Below, in pieces: positions 46,023-54,764 of a DNA stretch of 64,000 nucleotides; within the stretch, counting starts at the first letter, position 1, and each line of letters opens with the position of its first letter. The notes below the pieces were generated by a model, which saw only the letters and a program-made list of their open reading frames with translations, did no database searches and was not told the DNA's origin. The position numbers and the translations under genes are program-made. The stretch comes from an uncultured Pseudomonadota bacterium (GTDB lineage: Bacteria > Pseudomonadota > Gammaproteobacteria > Burkholderiales > Eutrophovitaceae), in contig CALJLA010000068.1 in NCBI GenBank assembly GCA_937983055.1, forward strand, positions 5,250-69,249. Reading direction: 5' to 3'.

Positions 46023-46100
46023 AGTTCGGCGATATGTGTGACGAGCCTGTTCGGAACCTAGCCAAGCCGTCGATGCAGCAGAACTCGAGGAGGGCAACGA

Positions 46101-46700
46101 ATGAGAAACAAGCCCAAGCAATTGAGTAGCCCATCCGGGCTGACGGCCGTGTCGGCCGCCTTCGTGGAACACAGCGCGTTCCTCAGGAAGTACCTGGCGC
46201 GCTACTTCTCGGATCGGCAGGATATTGAAGATGTGGCGCAAGAGGCCTATTTGCGTGCCTACGTCGCCGAGCAGCAAAAGGACATCGAGCAGCCGAAAGC
46301 CTTTCTCTTTCGTATCGCGAAGAACGTTGCGCTTACGAAACTGACCAGGAAGTCAAGACAAATCACCGATTATCTTGAGGAAACGGGCGCTTCGCTGGTT
46401 ATAGACTGTGAAAGTTCCGCGGAACAGGCGGCGACGGCCGAAGAATCGCTGGGCCTTTACTGCGAGGCGGTGGCATCGCTGCCAGACAAGTGCAGGCAGG
46501 TATACTTGCTGCGCAAAGTCCATGGCCTGGCTCACAAGGAGATTGCGGAAAGAATGTCCCTGTCGGTAAGTTCAGTGGAGAAGTACCTGCTGCGCGGCGT
46601 TCTGGAGTGCCGGGCGTTCGTGCTGGCTCGTGGAGGCGATGAGACATTGGTAGGCAGGAATCAGGGTGTACCGACCAGGTGCAAGAAGGGTGCGCAATGA
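46101..46700 (+). CDS. ECF sigma factor, FecI-like
   Basis: 199 residues. Region 2: RYFSDRQDIEDVAQEAYLRAYVAEQQKDIEQPKAFLFRIAKNVALTKLTRK. Region 4: LPDKCRQVYLLRKVHGLAHKEIAERMSLSVSSVEKYL, the typical FecI-type helix-turn-helix. It is followed by fecR with a 4-bp overlap and a TonB receptor with STN domain, the complete cell-surface signalling cassette that senses an iron complex or other ligand outside the cell. Confidence 0.9.
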   Translation: MRNKPKQLSSPSGLTAVSAAFVEHSAFLRKYLARYFSDRQDIEDVAQEAYLRAYVAEQQKDIEQPKAFLFRIAKNVALTKLTRKSRQITDYLEETGASLVIDCESSAEQAATAEESLGLYCEAVASLPDKCRQVYLLRKVHGLAHKEIAERMSLSVSSVEKYLLRGVLECRAFVLARGGDETLVGRNQGVPTRCKKGAQ

Positions 46701-47824
46701 CTGACCGAATTGTCGAGTTTCCCGATCGCCGCGCAATTGCCGAGGAGGCTGCGACATGGCTGATTCGCCTGGATGCCGACGATGCGCCGACCCAGGTAGA
46801 CATCGCGGCGCTTCAGGAGTGGCTGAGCCGCAGTCCCGTGCATCGCGAGGAACTCCAGAGCCTCGCGGTACTGTGGGAAAAGATGAACGTCCTGACCGAG
46901 CTTGCTGTGCCGCTGGCCAGGCCCGCCGGCCAATCGGCGAGCCATACTCGATTGTTGTCTGTGCAGGCTGCGCTGGCGTCAGTGGCATTCGTCGCATTTG
47001 TGATATCGATCGGGATTGCTGCCCTGTTCTGGCAAAGCACGTCATCTTTTCACGAATCGAACGGCCTGTTCGCGACCGCGATCGGCCAGCAGCAGACGAC
47101 AACACTGTCCGACGGCTCCGTCGTTGTCCTCAATACCGACAGCCAGATCGAGGTCAACTATCATGCAGAATTCCGCGACATTCGCTTGCTGCGTGGCGAA
47201 GCGCATTTTACGGTTGCTGATAACAGCGACCAACCGTTTCGTGTATTCGCCGGCACCGGCCGGGTGCAGGCGATTGGCACGGCATTCTCTGTGTATCTGA
47301 AAGAACAGAGCATTGATGTAACCGTTACGGACGGTCGGGTTTCGTTGGCTACACTAAACGAACACCGCGCCGCTAGCGGGTTGTCGACAGTTGTTGATCA
47401 TGTGGAACCACAGGCGTCAGGATCGGTTGAGACAGAGATCGACGACTACCTCGAGGCGGTTGTAGCGCTGAGCGCCGGGCAAAGCGCGACGATAAAGACC
47501 GGTCCGGACTCCGAATCGAACGCCCGGAGTATTCAGGAAAGCGTGCGGACGATCCCATCTCAGGATCTGGCCAAGAAACTGGCGTGGCGCGATGGCATGC
47601 TGTCCTTCGCAGGAGATCCACTGGAATTGGTCGTCAGCGAGATCAGCCGATACACGCCAATCACGATCGAAATTGCCGATCCGGCAATCCGTGCAACGCG
47701 CATCGGTGGGCAGTTTCCGGTCGGACAGACGGAGGCCATGTTCGACGCGCTCGAGGCAAATTTCGGGTTGCGTGTTACGCGTTTGAGCCGTGATCGTGTC
47801 GTGCTATCTGCCGCAAACGAGTAA
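46697..47824 (+). CDS. FecR-family anti-sigma/sigma regulator
   Basis: 375 residues. N-terminal sigma-binding DUF4880-like region (AATWLIRLDADDAPTQVDIAALQEWLSRSPVHREEL), single membrane helix near 95-118, FecR domain (TTTLSDGSVVVLNTDSQIEVNYHAEFRDIRLLRGEAHFTV), and a C-terminal STN-like domain (WRDGMLSFAGDPLELVVSEI). It relays the signal from the TonB receptor's STN domain to the ECF sigma factor. ATG 46697 overlaps the sigma stop. Confidence 0.9.
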   Translation: MTDRIVEFPDRRAIAEEAATWLIRLDADDAPTQVDIAALQEWLSRSPVHREELQSLAVLWEKMNVLTELAVPLARPAGQSASHTRLLSVQAALASVAFVAFVISIGIAALFWQSTSSFHESNGLFATAIGQQQTTTLSDGSVVVLNTDSQIEVNYHAEFRDIRLLRGEAHFTVADNSDQPFRVFAGTGRVQAIGTAFSVYLKEQSIDVTVTDGRVSLATLNEHRAASGLSTVVDHVEPQASGSVETEIDDYLEAVVALSAGQSATIKTGPDSESNARSIQESVRTIPSQDLAKKLAWRDGMLSFAGDPLELVVSEISRYTPITIEIADPAIRATRIGGQFPVGQTEAMFDALEANFGLRVTRLSRDRVVLSAANE

Positions 47825-48029
47825 CACCGGGTCGTCGAACGATACGGAGCTGCGTCCGGCTCGCCAGCCGCGGACCTTGTCGCGTCTGCACATCGACGGC
47901 TGGCGAACGGTCAAGAACCCTGGTTCCTGGGCTCGCAGAGAAAAAATGTTCAAGTTTTATTGCGGCTTTCCGGTCCTCGGTAGTTATCTGATTGACAAGT
48001 CCGATCGGGTACATCGACAGAGGAACTGC

Positions 48030-51000
48030 GTGTCCGGACGGGTTGTTGGGGGAACGCAACATCGGGCTGCCCGCGTGACGCGATGGTTGGCGAGTTGGCT
48101 GATGGTGGCCATGCTGAGTACCGCGAGCATCGCCGCCGAGCCGTCCGGTGAGCCGTTGTTTGACATTGACATACCGCCCTTGAATGCGGCGGAGGCGTTG
48201 AACCGCCTTGCCAAACAAACCGGCGCAATCATGCTTTTCCCCTACGACCTGGCTGAATCTCGACAAGCCAACGCAGTATCGGGTCGATATTCGTTGAGCG
48301 ATGCTTTGGAGCTGCTCCTGCGGGACTCGGGACTCTCGAGCGGACTGTCGGACAAACGTGTGATTCAGATCTACGTTGCTGAAGAGACAGAACGTGACAC
48401 CGAGGTGGGGGACGACATGAATACGAGAAAGAAGACAGGTTTGGTAGCGATGCTGGCGAGCGTGTTCAGCGTCAGTGCGAGCGCACAGGATTCGGGGACC
48501 CTGGCGGGCGATGGCAATACCGTCGAAGAAGTGGTCGTGACGGGCAGTCGCATTGCCCGAAAAGACCTCAACAGCGTCGGGCCCATGACGATAATCGGCG
48601 CTCCGGAAATCGAAGCGACGGGCGTCACGTCGCTCGAAGTGCTGCTGCAGCGACTACCGTCATCGGCTGGCTTTGGCGGCAATCAGACATCGGCGTACTG
48701 GGTGTCGAACGGCTGGGGTACGCCACAGATCAACCTGCGGGGCATGGGCATCAACCGCACGCTGGTTCTGCTGAACGGAAGACGAATCGTCGCCGGCGGG
48801 ACCGGTGCGAATACCTCCGTGGATCTGAGCATGATCCCGGTTTCGATCATCGAGCAGATCGAGGTGCTCAAGGACGGCGCATCGGCCATCTATGGCGCTG
48901 ACGCGGTCGCCGGCGTTGTCAATATCATTACCAAGAAGAACTTCGAGGGCGTCGAAGCCGCGGTCAAGGCCGGTGCGGCGTTCGAGGGCGATGGCGAGGA
49001 GTTACAGCTCGACCTGACCTGGGGCGTCACAAACGAACGTGGCAGCCTGATGGCCAACATCAGCTATCAGGATGCAGACGAGGTTTACATGCCTGACCGT
49101 GTCGACTGCCCCCGGTCCGAGGTCAATGGCCAGCTCGTTTGCTTCGGCAGCAGCAGTACTACGGGCGGCCGGGCGCTCTTGCCCGACGGAACGCGCATAA
49201 ACTTCAACCAGGATCCCAATGGCAGCGGTGACGATTTCGCAATTTACGATCCGTTGATTCACAACTTCGACTTCAATCAGTCGTTCAACGCCGTCAATCC
49301 CCTGGAACGCCTGTCGTTTTCGGCATTCGGCAATCACGAGTTGACGGACCGGGTCGGCATATTCGGCGAGGTCATGTACACAAATCGACAGACCGACCAG
49401 CCTGCCTCACCGACCACTATCAGGAACATCTTTTTCGACGCCAGCCACCCGACCAATCCGACCGGCGAGGACGTATTCCTGGAAAATCGGCGCATCGCCG
49501 AAAGTGGCGACCGGCAGTTTTTCCAGGAAACAGATACCTGGCGCGTGGTTGCCGGGCTCGATGGCGAGTTCTCCGATACGTGGAGCTGGGATGTTTCCTA
49601 CAACTGGGGGCGCAATACCGGTATCGATGGCTCAACGAACATCGTCAATCTGCTAAGGCTCAACGAAACGCTGGATACCTCGATCTGTGGAACGGGCGGT
49701 ATCCCCTGTGCCGATATCCTGGGCCTCGGCGACGTAACACAGGAGGTCATGGACTACATTCTGTTCACGATGGTCGGTACCGGTGGCAACGAGCAGACGA
49801 GCATCTCGGCCAACGTGTCGGGCGAATTGTTCGATCTGCCGGCCGGCCCGGTATTGCTCGCCGCTGGCTACGAGAACAGGAACGACAAGGGCTGGCGCAA
49901 CCCGGATTCACTGGTAATTATTGGCGCCGCCAATACGAATGCGGCCGACCCGATTTCGGGTACGGTCAAGTCCGACGAGTTCTACGTGGAAGCGAGCTTG
50001 CCGATTCTCGTCGATGCGCCGCTTGCCCGAAACCTCAACCTCGACTTGGCGTTTCGATTCTCGGACTATGAAACCTTTGGCAGCGACGACAACTTCAAGA
50101 TCGGCCTCAACTGGCAGATCATTGATGATCTGAAGATTCGTGCGAATCTGTCGACCGCGTTCAGAGTGCCGAACGTCAATGAACTGTTCGGCGGCGTCGC
50201 TGAGGGCAACCTGACGACGACCGATCCATGTTCGGGCTGGAGCGATCTGGATCCCAGTAACGTCGTCTACCAGAATTGCCAGGCCGACGGCGTTCCTGTG
50301 GGCTTCATGCAGCTCGGCAACACGATCCTGACAACGGTGGGTGGCAATACTGCGCTCGAACCCGAGAGTGCCGACACGTTTACTCTTGGAGTCGTCTATG
50401 AACCGTCGTTCCTGGAAGGTCTGGCGCTGACACTCGACTACTATGACATCGAAATCGAGGACGCGATTACGCAAATTCCCGGTTCGACCAAGCTCGATGT
50501 TTGCTACAACACGCCGAATCTTGCGCATGAATTTTGTTCGCCAGCGCACTTTACGCGGAGCTCGTTGAGCGGAGACGTCAATTTCCTGTCGGCGCAACCC
50601 GTCAACTCGGGGCTGGAAACCATCAAGGGCATTGATTTCGGGCTGACCTACAACTTCGACCTGATGGATTTGCCTGCTGCTTTCGATTTCAAGACGACGC
50701 TGTTGAACGAGTACGAGATCACGCCGTTTTCCGGTGCGGCACCTATCGTTCTGGATGGACACATTGGTGGCGGTAACGGAGGCTATTCTCGTTTTCGCTC
50801 TTACATGTCGCTGAATGTCGGTGCGGAAAGATGGGGCGGAACCTATTCCGTACAGGTCATCGGTGATGGTGACGACTTCAATGCTGAGCCACCAGCGATC
50901 GGTGCGGAGATCGATTCCGTTGTCTACCATTATTTGCAGGCGACGTATGAATTCTCTGACAGCATGCGGCTTGCAGTCGGAATCGACAATCTGTTCGACG

Positions 51001-51107
51001 AGGGCGCCCCTTACGTCGCGTCCTGGACGGATGCCAATACCGATACGATGACCTACGACCTCACCGGGCGGCGTGGCTACGCTCGGCTGACGTACCGCTG
51101 GCAGTAA
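48030..51107 (+). CDS. TonB-dependent receptor with N-terminal STN signalling domain
   Basis: 1025 residues from GTG 48030, which follows AGAGGA. Signal peptide (RWLASWLMVAMLSTASIAAEP), STN domain (about residues 45-120: FDIDIPPLNAAEALNRLAKQTGAIMLFPYDL), then a second signal-like stretch at 48417 (MNTRKKTGLVAMLASVFSVSASA) with its own GAGGTGGGG upstream, the TonB box area EEVVVTGSR, plug (NGRRIV...VEVLKDGASAIYGADAVAGVVNIITKK) and a 22-strand barrel ending YARLTYRW. The open frame extends to 47790, overlapping fecR, but without signal or homology. The ligand is probably a siderophore or metal complex. Confidence 0.85.
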   Translation: MSGRVVGGTQHRAARVTRWLASWLMVAMLSTASIAAEPSGEPLFDIDIPPLNAAEALNRLAKQTGAIMLFPYDLAESRQANAVSGRYSLSDALELLLRDSGLSSGLSDKRVIQIYVAEETERDTEVGDDMNTRKKTGLVAMLASVFSVSASAQDSGTLAGDGNTVEEVVVTGSRIARKDLNSVGPMTIIGAPEIEATGVTSLEVLLQRLPSSAGFGGNQTSAYWVSNGWGTPQINLRGMGINRTLVLLNGRRIVAGGTGANTSVDLSMIPVSIIEQIEVLKDGASAIYGADAVAGVVNIITKKNFEGVEAAVKAGAAFEGDGEELQLDLTWGVTNERGSLMANISYQDADEVYMPDRVDCPRSEVNGQLVCFGSSSTTGGRALLPDGTRINFNQDPNGSGDDFAIYDPLIHNFDFNQSFNAVNPLERLSFSAFGNHELTDRVGIFGEVMYTNRQTDQPASPTTIRNIFFDASHPTNPTGEDVFLENRRIAESGDRQFFQETDTWRVVAGLDGEFSDTWSWDVSYNWGRNTGIDGSTNIVNLLRLNETLDTSICGTGGIPCADILGLGDVTQEVMDYILFTMVGTGGNEQTSISANVSGELFDLPAGPVLLAAGYENRNDKGWRNPDSLVIIGAANTNAADPISGTVKSDEFYVEASLPILVDAPLARNLNLDLAFRFSDYETFGSDDNFKIGLNWQIIDDLKIRANLSTAFRVPNVNELFGGVAEGNLTTTDPCSGWSDLDPSNVVYQNCQADGVPVGFMQLGNTILTTVGGNTALEPESADTFTLGVVYEPSFLEGLALTLDYYDIEIEDAITQIPGSTKLDVCYNTPNLAHEFCSPAHFTRSSLSGDVNFLSAQPVNSGLETIKGIDFGLTYNFDLMDLPAAFDFKTTLLNEYEITPFSGAAPIVLDGHIGGGNGGYSRFRSYMSLNVGAERWGGTYSVQVIGDGDDFNAEPPAIGAEIDSVVYHYLQATYEFSDSMRLAVGIDNLFDEGAPYVASWTDANTDTMTYDLTGRRGYARLTYRWQ

Positions 51108-51121
51108 GGACACGGGTAGCG

Positions 51122-51147
51122 TGCGGGGCGGCGGCTGCCGCCCCGCA
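51122..51147. terminator. Strong GC-rich hairpin after the TonB receptor
   Basis: TGCGGGGCGGC at 51122-51132 pairs perfectly with GCCGCCCCGCA at 51137-51147 (11 bp, 4-nt loop), 15 bp after the receptor stop. No T run follows, so it could act as an mRNA-stabilising or Rho-region hairpin as well as a terminator. Confidence 0.6.
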
Positions 51148-51215
51148 GTGAGCGAAGTGCGCTCTGCTGCGTGGGTACCAAGCGTGAGTCACACAATGCA
51201 ATCAGGAATAAAATC

Positions 51216-51980
51216 ATGAAAGCGCCGTTTCTTGCGCGCAAGGCCCACAAGTGGCTCGCATTGATTGTCGGTATTCAGGCCATGTTCTGGATGGTCAGCG
51301 GCGCTTACATGGCAACGGTGGACATCGACTTCATCCATGGCGATCCCCTGGTCAAGAACGTCGTTGAGCCTGTCGGAAAGGATCTGGCCGAGCTCTATCC
51401 CATGAGCGACATTCTCGAACGATATCCGCAGGCCACCCGGGTTCAGTTCATAGCGCGACGCGGCGACCCGCACTATATCGTCAAGACTGCGCAGGGCAGT
51501 ACCCTTCTGGACGCCACAACTGGAGCGGAACGCACGCCGATCGATCGCAGTGAGGCCATGGCGCTGGCCACGCACTACTACGCCGGCGATGGCGAGATCA
51601 TTGCTGCTGTATTGCTTGACGACAGTGATGCCCGGCCAACCGAGATCCAGTCACGGCCATTGCCGCTCTGGCAGGTGCGATTCGACGACCGGATTGAAAC
51701 GACTTTCTATGTATCGCCGACGACAGGAGAGCTGATTACTCGCCGCCACACATTCTGGCGGCTATACGATTTCTTGTGGATGTTCCACATCATGGATTAC
51801 GAGAATCGAACGGACTTCAATAATAATTTACTCAGAGTGGCCGCGTTCGTCGGACTCCTGTTTGCGTTGACCGGTGTCTGGCTCCTGTTCTACAGCCTGA
51901 AGAAGCGCCAGCAGGCGGTCATACCGGTCGATGACTCGAACATTGGTGATAGAAGTGATCTGGTTCCGAAGACTCCATAA
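51216..51980 (+). CDS. PepSY-associated transmembrane protein
   Basis: 254 residues. First helix WLALIVGIQAMFWMVSGAYMA, a periplasmic region of about 180 residues with PepSY-like repeats (YIVKTAQGSTLLDATTG; TTFYVSPTTGELITRRHTFWRLYDFLWMFHIMDY) and a last helix VAAFVGLLFALTGVWLLFYS. Conserved His residues in HKW and FHIMDY are candidate haem ligands as in PepSY-TM ferric reductases. It lies after the TonB receptor and before a larger homologue fused to a reductase, suggesting a ferric-siderophore reduction pair. ATG 51216. Confidence 0.75.
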   Translation: MKAPFLARKAHKWLALIVGIQAMFWMVSGAYMATVDIDFIHGDPLVKNVVEPVGKDLAELYPMSDILERYPQATRVQFIARRGDPHYIVKTAQGSTLLDATTGAERTPIDRSEAMALATHYYAGDGEIIAAVLLDDSDARPTEIQSRPLPLWQVRFDDRIETTFYVSPTTGELITRRHTFWRLYDFLWMFHIMDYENRTDFNNNLLRVAAFVGLLFALTGVWLLFYSLKKRQQAVIPVDDSNIGDRSDLVPKTP

Positions 51981-53808
51981 GTGGATCGGACTTGCGATCG
52001 GAATCCAGGTGGGCATCTGGATGTTGAGTGGTCTTATGATGGGCCTGCTCGACCACGAACACGTTCAGGGACATCACTACCAGGCGGTCGCCGACGTCAT
52101 GCCGGTTTCGGCATCTTCGCGCAATGTGCTGAGCGTCGGCGATATTCTCGAGCGAGCCGCTTCGGCTGCGCCGATCTTCGATATTTCACTGAGATCGCAT
52201 CTTGGTCGTGCTGCATACCAGGTAAAAAATGCCGGCGGATCGCAGCTGTTCGATGCAACGTCCGGCAGCCGAATCGTCGTTACAGCCGAGGATGCCGCGG
52301 CACTGGCGGGGCAGGACTACTCGGGGCCCGGACAGATCGTGTCGATCGAACCGGTTCAGGCACCGAGCATGGAGATCCGCCGGCATTCGGGCGACGCATG
52401 GCGCGTTGCGTTCGACGACGATGACGCGACGACGTTATACATCGCGGCCGATGACGGGAGAATTCTCGAGCGTCGCAATGATACGTGGCGACTTTTTGAT
52501 GTGTTCTGGATGCTGCACATCATGGACTACAAGGAGCGGGAAGATTTCAATAATGCCCTCGTCATTCTGGTTTCACTGATTGCTGCCTGGTTCTCGATCA
52601 CGGGCGTGGTCCTGTTCTTCGATAGCTTTCGACGCGAGGATTTTCTTGCATTGGTGCCGGGCGGTTGGTGGCGATCTCCGGCGCAAATCGCGGTGTGCGC
52701 GCCGCACGGCGAGGTTGTCGCACGCGTGAGTTCGCACGTCGGTGGCCGTCTCTACGACGAATTGGCCAGGGACGACATTGTATTGCCGTCAAACTGCGGA
52801 GGTGGCGGAACGTGCGGGCTCTGCGTCGTAAACCTCGGACCGGACTGGCCTGAGTCGGCGGCCGATCGTCGCTTGTTGTCAGAGTCGCAACGAAAAAAGG
52901 GAATCCGGTTGTCCTGTCAAGCCGAAGTTGCGAGCGATATGGTTGTTGGAATATCCGACGACGTGCTGTCGGCACAGGAACTCACAGCCGAGGTAGCCGA
53001 ATGTCGTTTCCTGACGCCGTTTATCCGCGAAATTCGTCTGCGGCTACCTGAGAACGACTTTGACTATGCGGCCGGTTCCTATGTCCACGTAATAATTCCA
53101 CGGTACAAGCTTGAGTACGCGAAGCTAGGGTTGACGTCCGAAGCTAGCAGATCGTGCGAGGCGGTCGGTGCCCAGGTCACCAACGTCAACAAGTCCGAAA
53201 CTCGGCGGGCATACTCTTTGGCGACACCGTGCGAGCAGGAGCGCGGAACGATCGTGCTCAATGTACGACTGATGGTGCCGCCGGAGGGTAGCCAGGCGCT
53301 GCCGGTGGGCGTCGGATCCACATATATGTGGTCACTCCAGCCCGGGGACAAATTGGACATCGTCGGCCCACTGGGCGATTTCAGGGCTCGAGAGTCCAAT
53401 GCGGATATGATCTTTGTTGGTGGCGGCGCCGGCATGGCACCGCTTCGTGCCATTATACGAAGCGAGCTCCTGTACAAGCAGAGCGGCAGAAAAATTGACT
53501 TCTGGTACGGTGCCCGCACCCGGGCAGATCTATTCTACGCAAGAGAATTCGATGAGCTACAAGGTCAACACCCGAATTTCCGATGGCAACCCGTGCTGTC
53601 GGAGCCACTGTCGGTGGACGGCTGGCAGGGCCCCACAGGATTCGTCCATGCCGTTGCCCTGCAGGATCTGATCGGCCAGGACCGGGACTTCGGAGCCTGT
53701 GAATTCTATGTTTGCGGCCCGCCGCCGATGCTCGCGGCAACCCGTAGAATGCTGGCTGAAAAAGGGGTTCCAGAGAACAGCGTCTTTTTCGACGATTTCG
53801 GGATCTAG
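51931..53808 (+). CDS. PepSY-TM / [2Fe-2S] ferredoxin / FAD-NAD(P)H reductase fusion
   Basis: About 625 residues. Part 1 (1-240) is homologous to the preceding protein: HKWIGLAIGIQVGIWMLSG helix, PepSY region, FHIMDY-like LHIMDYKERED, second helix. Part 2 (about 250-350) is a plant-type ferredoxin with CGGGGTCGLC and a later Cys (RLSCQAEV). Part 3 (about 350-625) is an NqrF/ferredoxin-NADP reductase module: RAYSLATP flavin site, GGGAGMAPLRAI, and CGPPPMLAATRRML, ending FFDDFG. This could carry electrons from NADH to periplasmic metal. ATG 51931 overlaps the upstream gene; GTG 51955 is an alternative start. Confidence 0.83.
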   Translation: MTRTLVIEVIWFRRLHKWIGLAIGIQVGIWMLSGLMMGLLDHEHVQGHHYQAVADVMPVSASSRNVLSVGDILERAASAAPIFDISLRSHLGRAAYQVKNAGGSQLFDATSGSRIVVTAEDAAALAGQDYSGPGQIVSIEPVQAPSMEIRRHSGDAWRVAFDDDDATTLYIAADDGRILERRNDTWRLFDVFWMLHIMDYKEREDFNNALVILVSLIAAWFSITGVVLFFDSFRREDFLALVPGGWWRSPAQIAVCAPHGEVVARVSSHVGGRLYDELARDDIVLPSNCGGGGTCGLCVVNLGPDWPESAADRRLLSESQRKKGIRLSCQAEVASDMVVGISDDVLSAQELTAEVAECRFLTPFIREIRLRLPENDFDYAAGSYVHVIIPRYKLEYAKLGLTSEASRSCEAVGAQVTNVNKSETRRAYSLATPCEQERGTIVLNVRLMVPPEGSQALPVGVGSTYMWSLQPGDKLDIVGPLGDFRARESNADMIFVGGGAGMAPLRAIIRSELLYKQSGRKIDFWYGARTRADLFYAREFDELQGQHPNFRWQPVLSEPLSVDGWQGPTGFVHAVALQDLIGQDRDFGACEFYVCGPPPMLAATRRMLAEKGVPENSVFFDDFGI

Positions 53809-54066
53809 CGGGGTTCGAAATTTGGCCGGCGCTGGAAGATGCGTCCCTCAAATTTCGCGGAATGTCCGAAGCCCAAAAGCTGCAGAGTAGGGCAGTCGTA
53901 TCGTGAATCAGCCCGCAACAAGCGGAACCCCGTTTGCTCGTGGGCGAACCGGTGCGTGAGATTTGCTTGGTTTGGTCATGCAGTTATGTGCACAATGCCG
54001 CGATTGCAACGGGCGTCCTGCCACATAATGGTAAACAAAACATTTACTTACTGTTGATCTGGCGAA
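53809..54066. other. Gene-free stretch before the tRNA remnant
   Basis: 258 bp after the PepSY fusion gene, part of a 528-bp gap up to 54336. I find no credible gene or strong repeat here. The final 40 bases are AT-richer than the surroundings. Confidence 0.5.
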
Positions 54067-54191
54067 CTCCGAAGGCAGGGGTCATAGGTTCGATCGGAGC
54101 GCGACGCAGTCGCGCGACAGACGCACGAACGCAGTGAGTGCGCCCGAAGGGCGAGGGCCGCAGATCCGAGTCAATCCTGTCGAGCGCGCCA
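54067..54191 (+). pseudogene. Interrupted 3' half of a tRNA-Arg (CCG) gene
   Basis: 54067-54073 CTCCGAA reads as an anticodon loop with anticodon CCG, followed by GGCAG (3' anticodon stem), a variable GGGTC, and ATAGG-TTCGA (T stem and loop). After 80 bp of foreign sequence, 54174-54191 continues AT-CCTGT-CGAGCGCGCCA, completing the T stem (ATAGG/CCTGT) and the acceptor end with CCA. It matches the E. coli tRNA-Arg(CCG) 3' half closely. The 5' half is absent. Such 3' fragments usually mark an old integrase attachment site. Confidence 0.6.
54094..54173. repeat. 80-bp palindrome-rich insertion inside the tRNA T loop
   Basis: Ends are inverted (TCGGA at 54094 and TCCGA at 54165). Inside are three hairpins: GCGCGAC-gca-GTCGCGC (54099-54115), CGCAC...GTGCG (54122-54142) and CGCCC-gaa-GGGCG (54141-54153). 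The whole can fold as a cloverleaf-like cruciform. It is too short to encode a transposase and resembles a small non-autonomous palindromic element. Confidence 0.6.
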
Positions 54192-54298
54192 TTCTCTTCA
54201 TGTAGGGCCTTAAGACCACGGTGACACGTCAGCTCGAGATTCCTCCGCCTCACTGCGAATGCCCTATGCGTAGATCGGAGAACTGCAAAGGAGCCTCC
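54192..54298. other. Gene-free stretch between the tRNA remnant and the MerR-type promoter
   Basis: 107 bp completing the 528-bp gap between genes. No gene or repeat is seen. Confidence 0.45.
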
Positions 54299-54329
54299 TT
54301 GACATGGAGTGAACTCCAGGTTGTAGGCT
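54299..54329 (+). promoter_or_regulatory. MerR-type promoter of the MerT/MerP-like module
   Basis: TTGACA at 54299-54304, 19-bp spacer with perfect dyad TGGAGT-ga-ACTCCA, and TAGGCT at 54324-54329. The dyad resembles PbrR/ZntR-type operators (CTCCAG family). The predicted transcription start falls at or next to the ATG at 54337. Confidence 0.82.
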
Positions 54330-54336
54330 GTTTCCA

Positions 54337-54726
54337 ATGAATATGGAGACACGAGAAACTCGCGTGACTTGGTTGGCGTTATTTGCGTCAACCGGCACCC
54401 TGATCTGTTGTGCGCTGCCAATCGCATTCGTTGCACTCGGTCTCGGGGCGACAGTCGCGGCAATTTCATCCAGCTTTCCGATATTGGTTTCGATAGCCCA
54501 ACACAAGGCCTGGGTCTTTACCGGCGCCGCCGTGCTTCTTGTATTGACGGGCTGGCTCCTGTTCCGCTCGGGTCGCGAGTGCCCCGCAGATCCAGAACTT
54601 CAGGCTGCGTGCGATCGAGTCCTGATGTGGAATCGTCGAATTTTCTGGATAGCCGTTGCCATCTGGGCGATCGGGTTTTTCGCGGCCTATGCAGCACTAC
54701 CGCTGCGGATCTGGTTGGAAGGCTGA
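54337..54726 (+). CDS. MerT-like membrane metal transporter
   Basis: 129 residues, three membrane helices. The first helix has the paired cysteines ICCALPIAFVALGLGA, as in MerT (TCCxxPLLL), and a second Cys region (RECPADPELQAAC) lies between helices 2 and 3. First gene of a five-gene module (MerT-like, HMA protein, barrel, CPHC redoxin, MerR). The absence of a ribosome site and the promoter position suggest a leaderless mRNA; the second ATG at 54343 is an alternative. Substrate may not be mercury. Confidence 0.7.
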   Translation: MNMETRETRVTWLALFASTGTLICCALPIAFVALGLGATVAAISSSFPILVSIAQHKAWVFTGAAVLLVLTGWLLFRSGRECPADPELQAACDRVLMWNRRIFWIAVAIWAIGFFAAYAALPLRIWLEG

Positions 54727-54764
54727 TGACTCGAATGAAAATCGAAATCGTATTGGAGAGTGAG

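Noticed and set aside
47790..48029. N-terminal extension of the TonB receptor
   Set aside because: It overlaps fecR and precedes the signal peptide; no homology, and a better start with ribosome site lies at 48030.
49908..51113. Minus-strand open frame of 401 codons
   Set aside because: Antisense to the TonB receptor barrel; no signal, motif or promoter.
54094..54173. Integron attC site
   Set aside because: The hairpins lack the paired R/L core sites and there is no cassette gene; a small palindromic insertion in a tRNA fits better.
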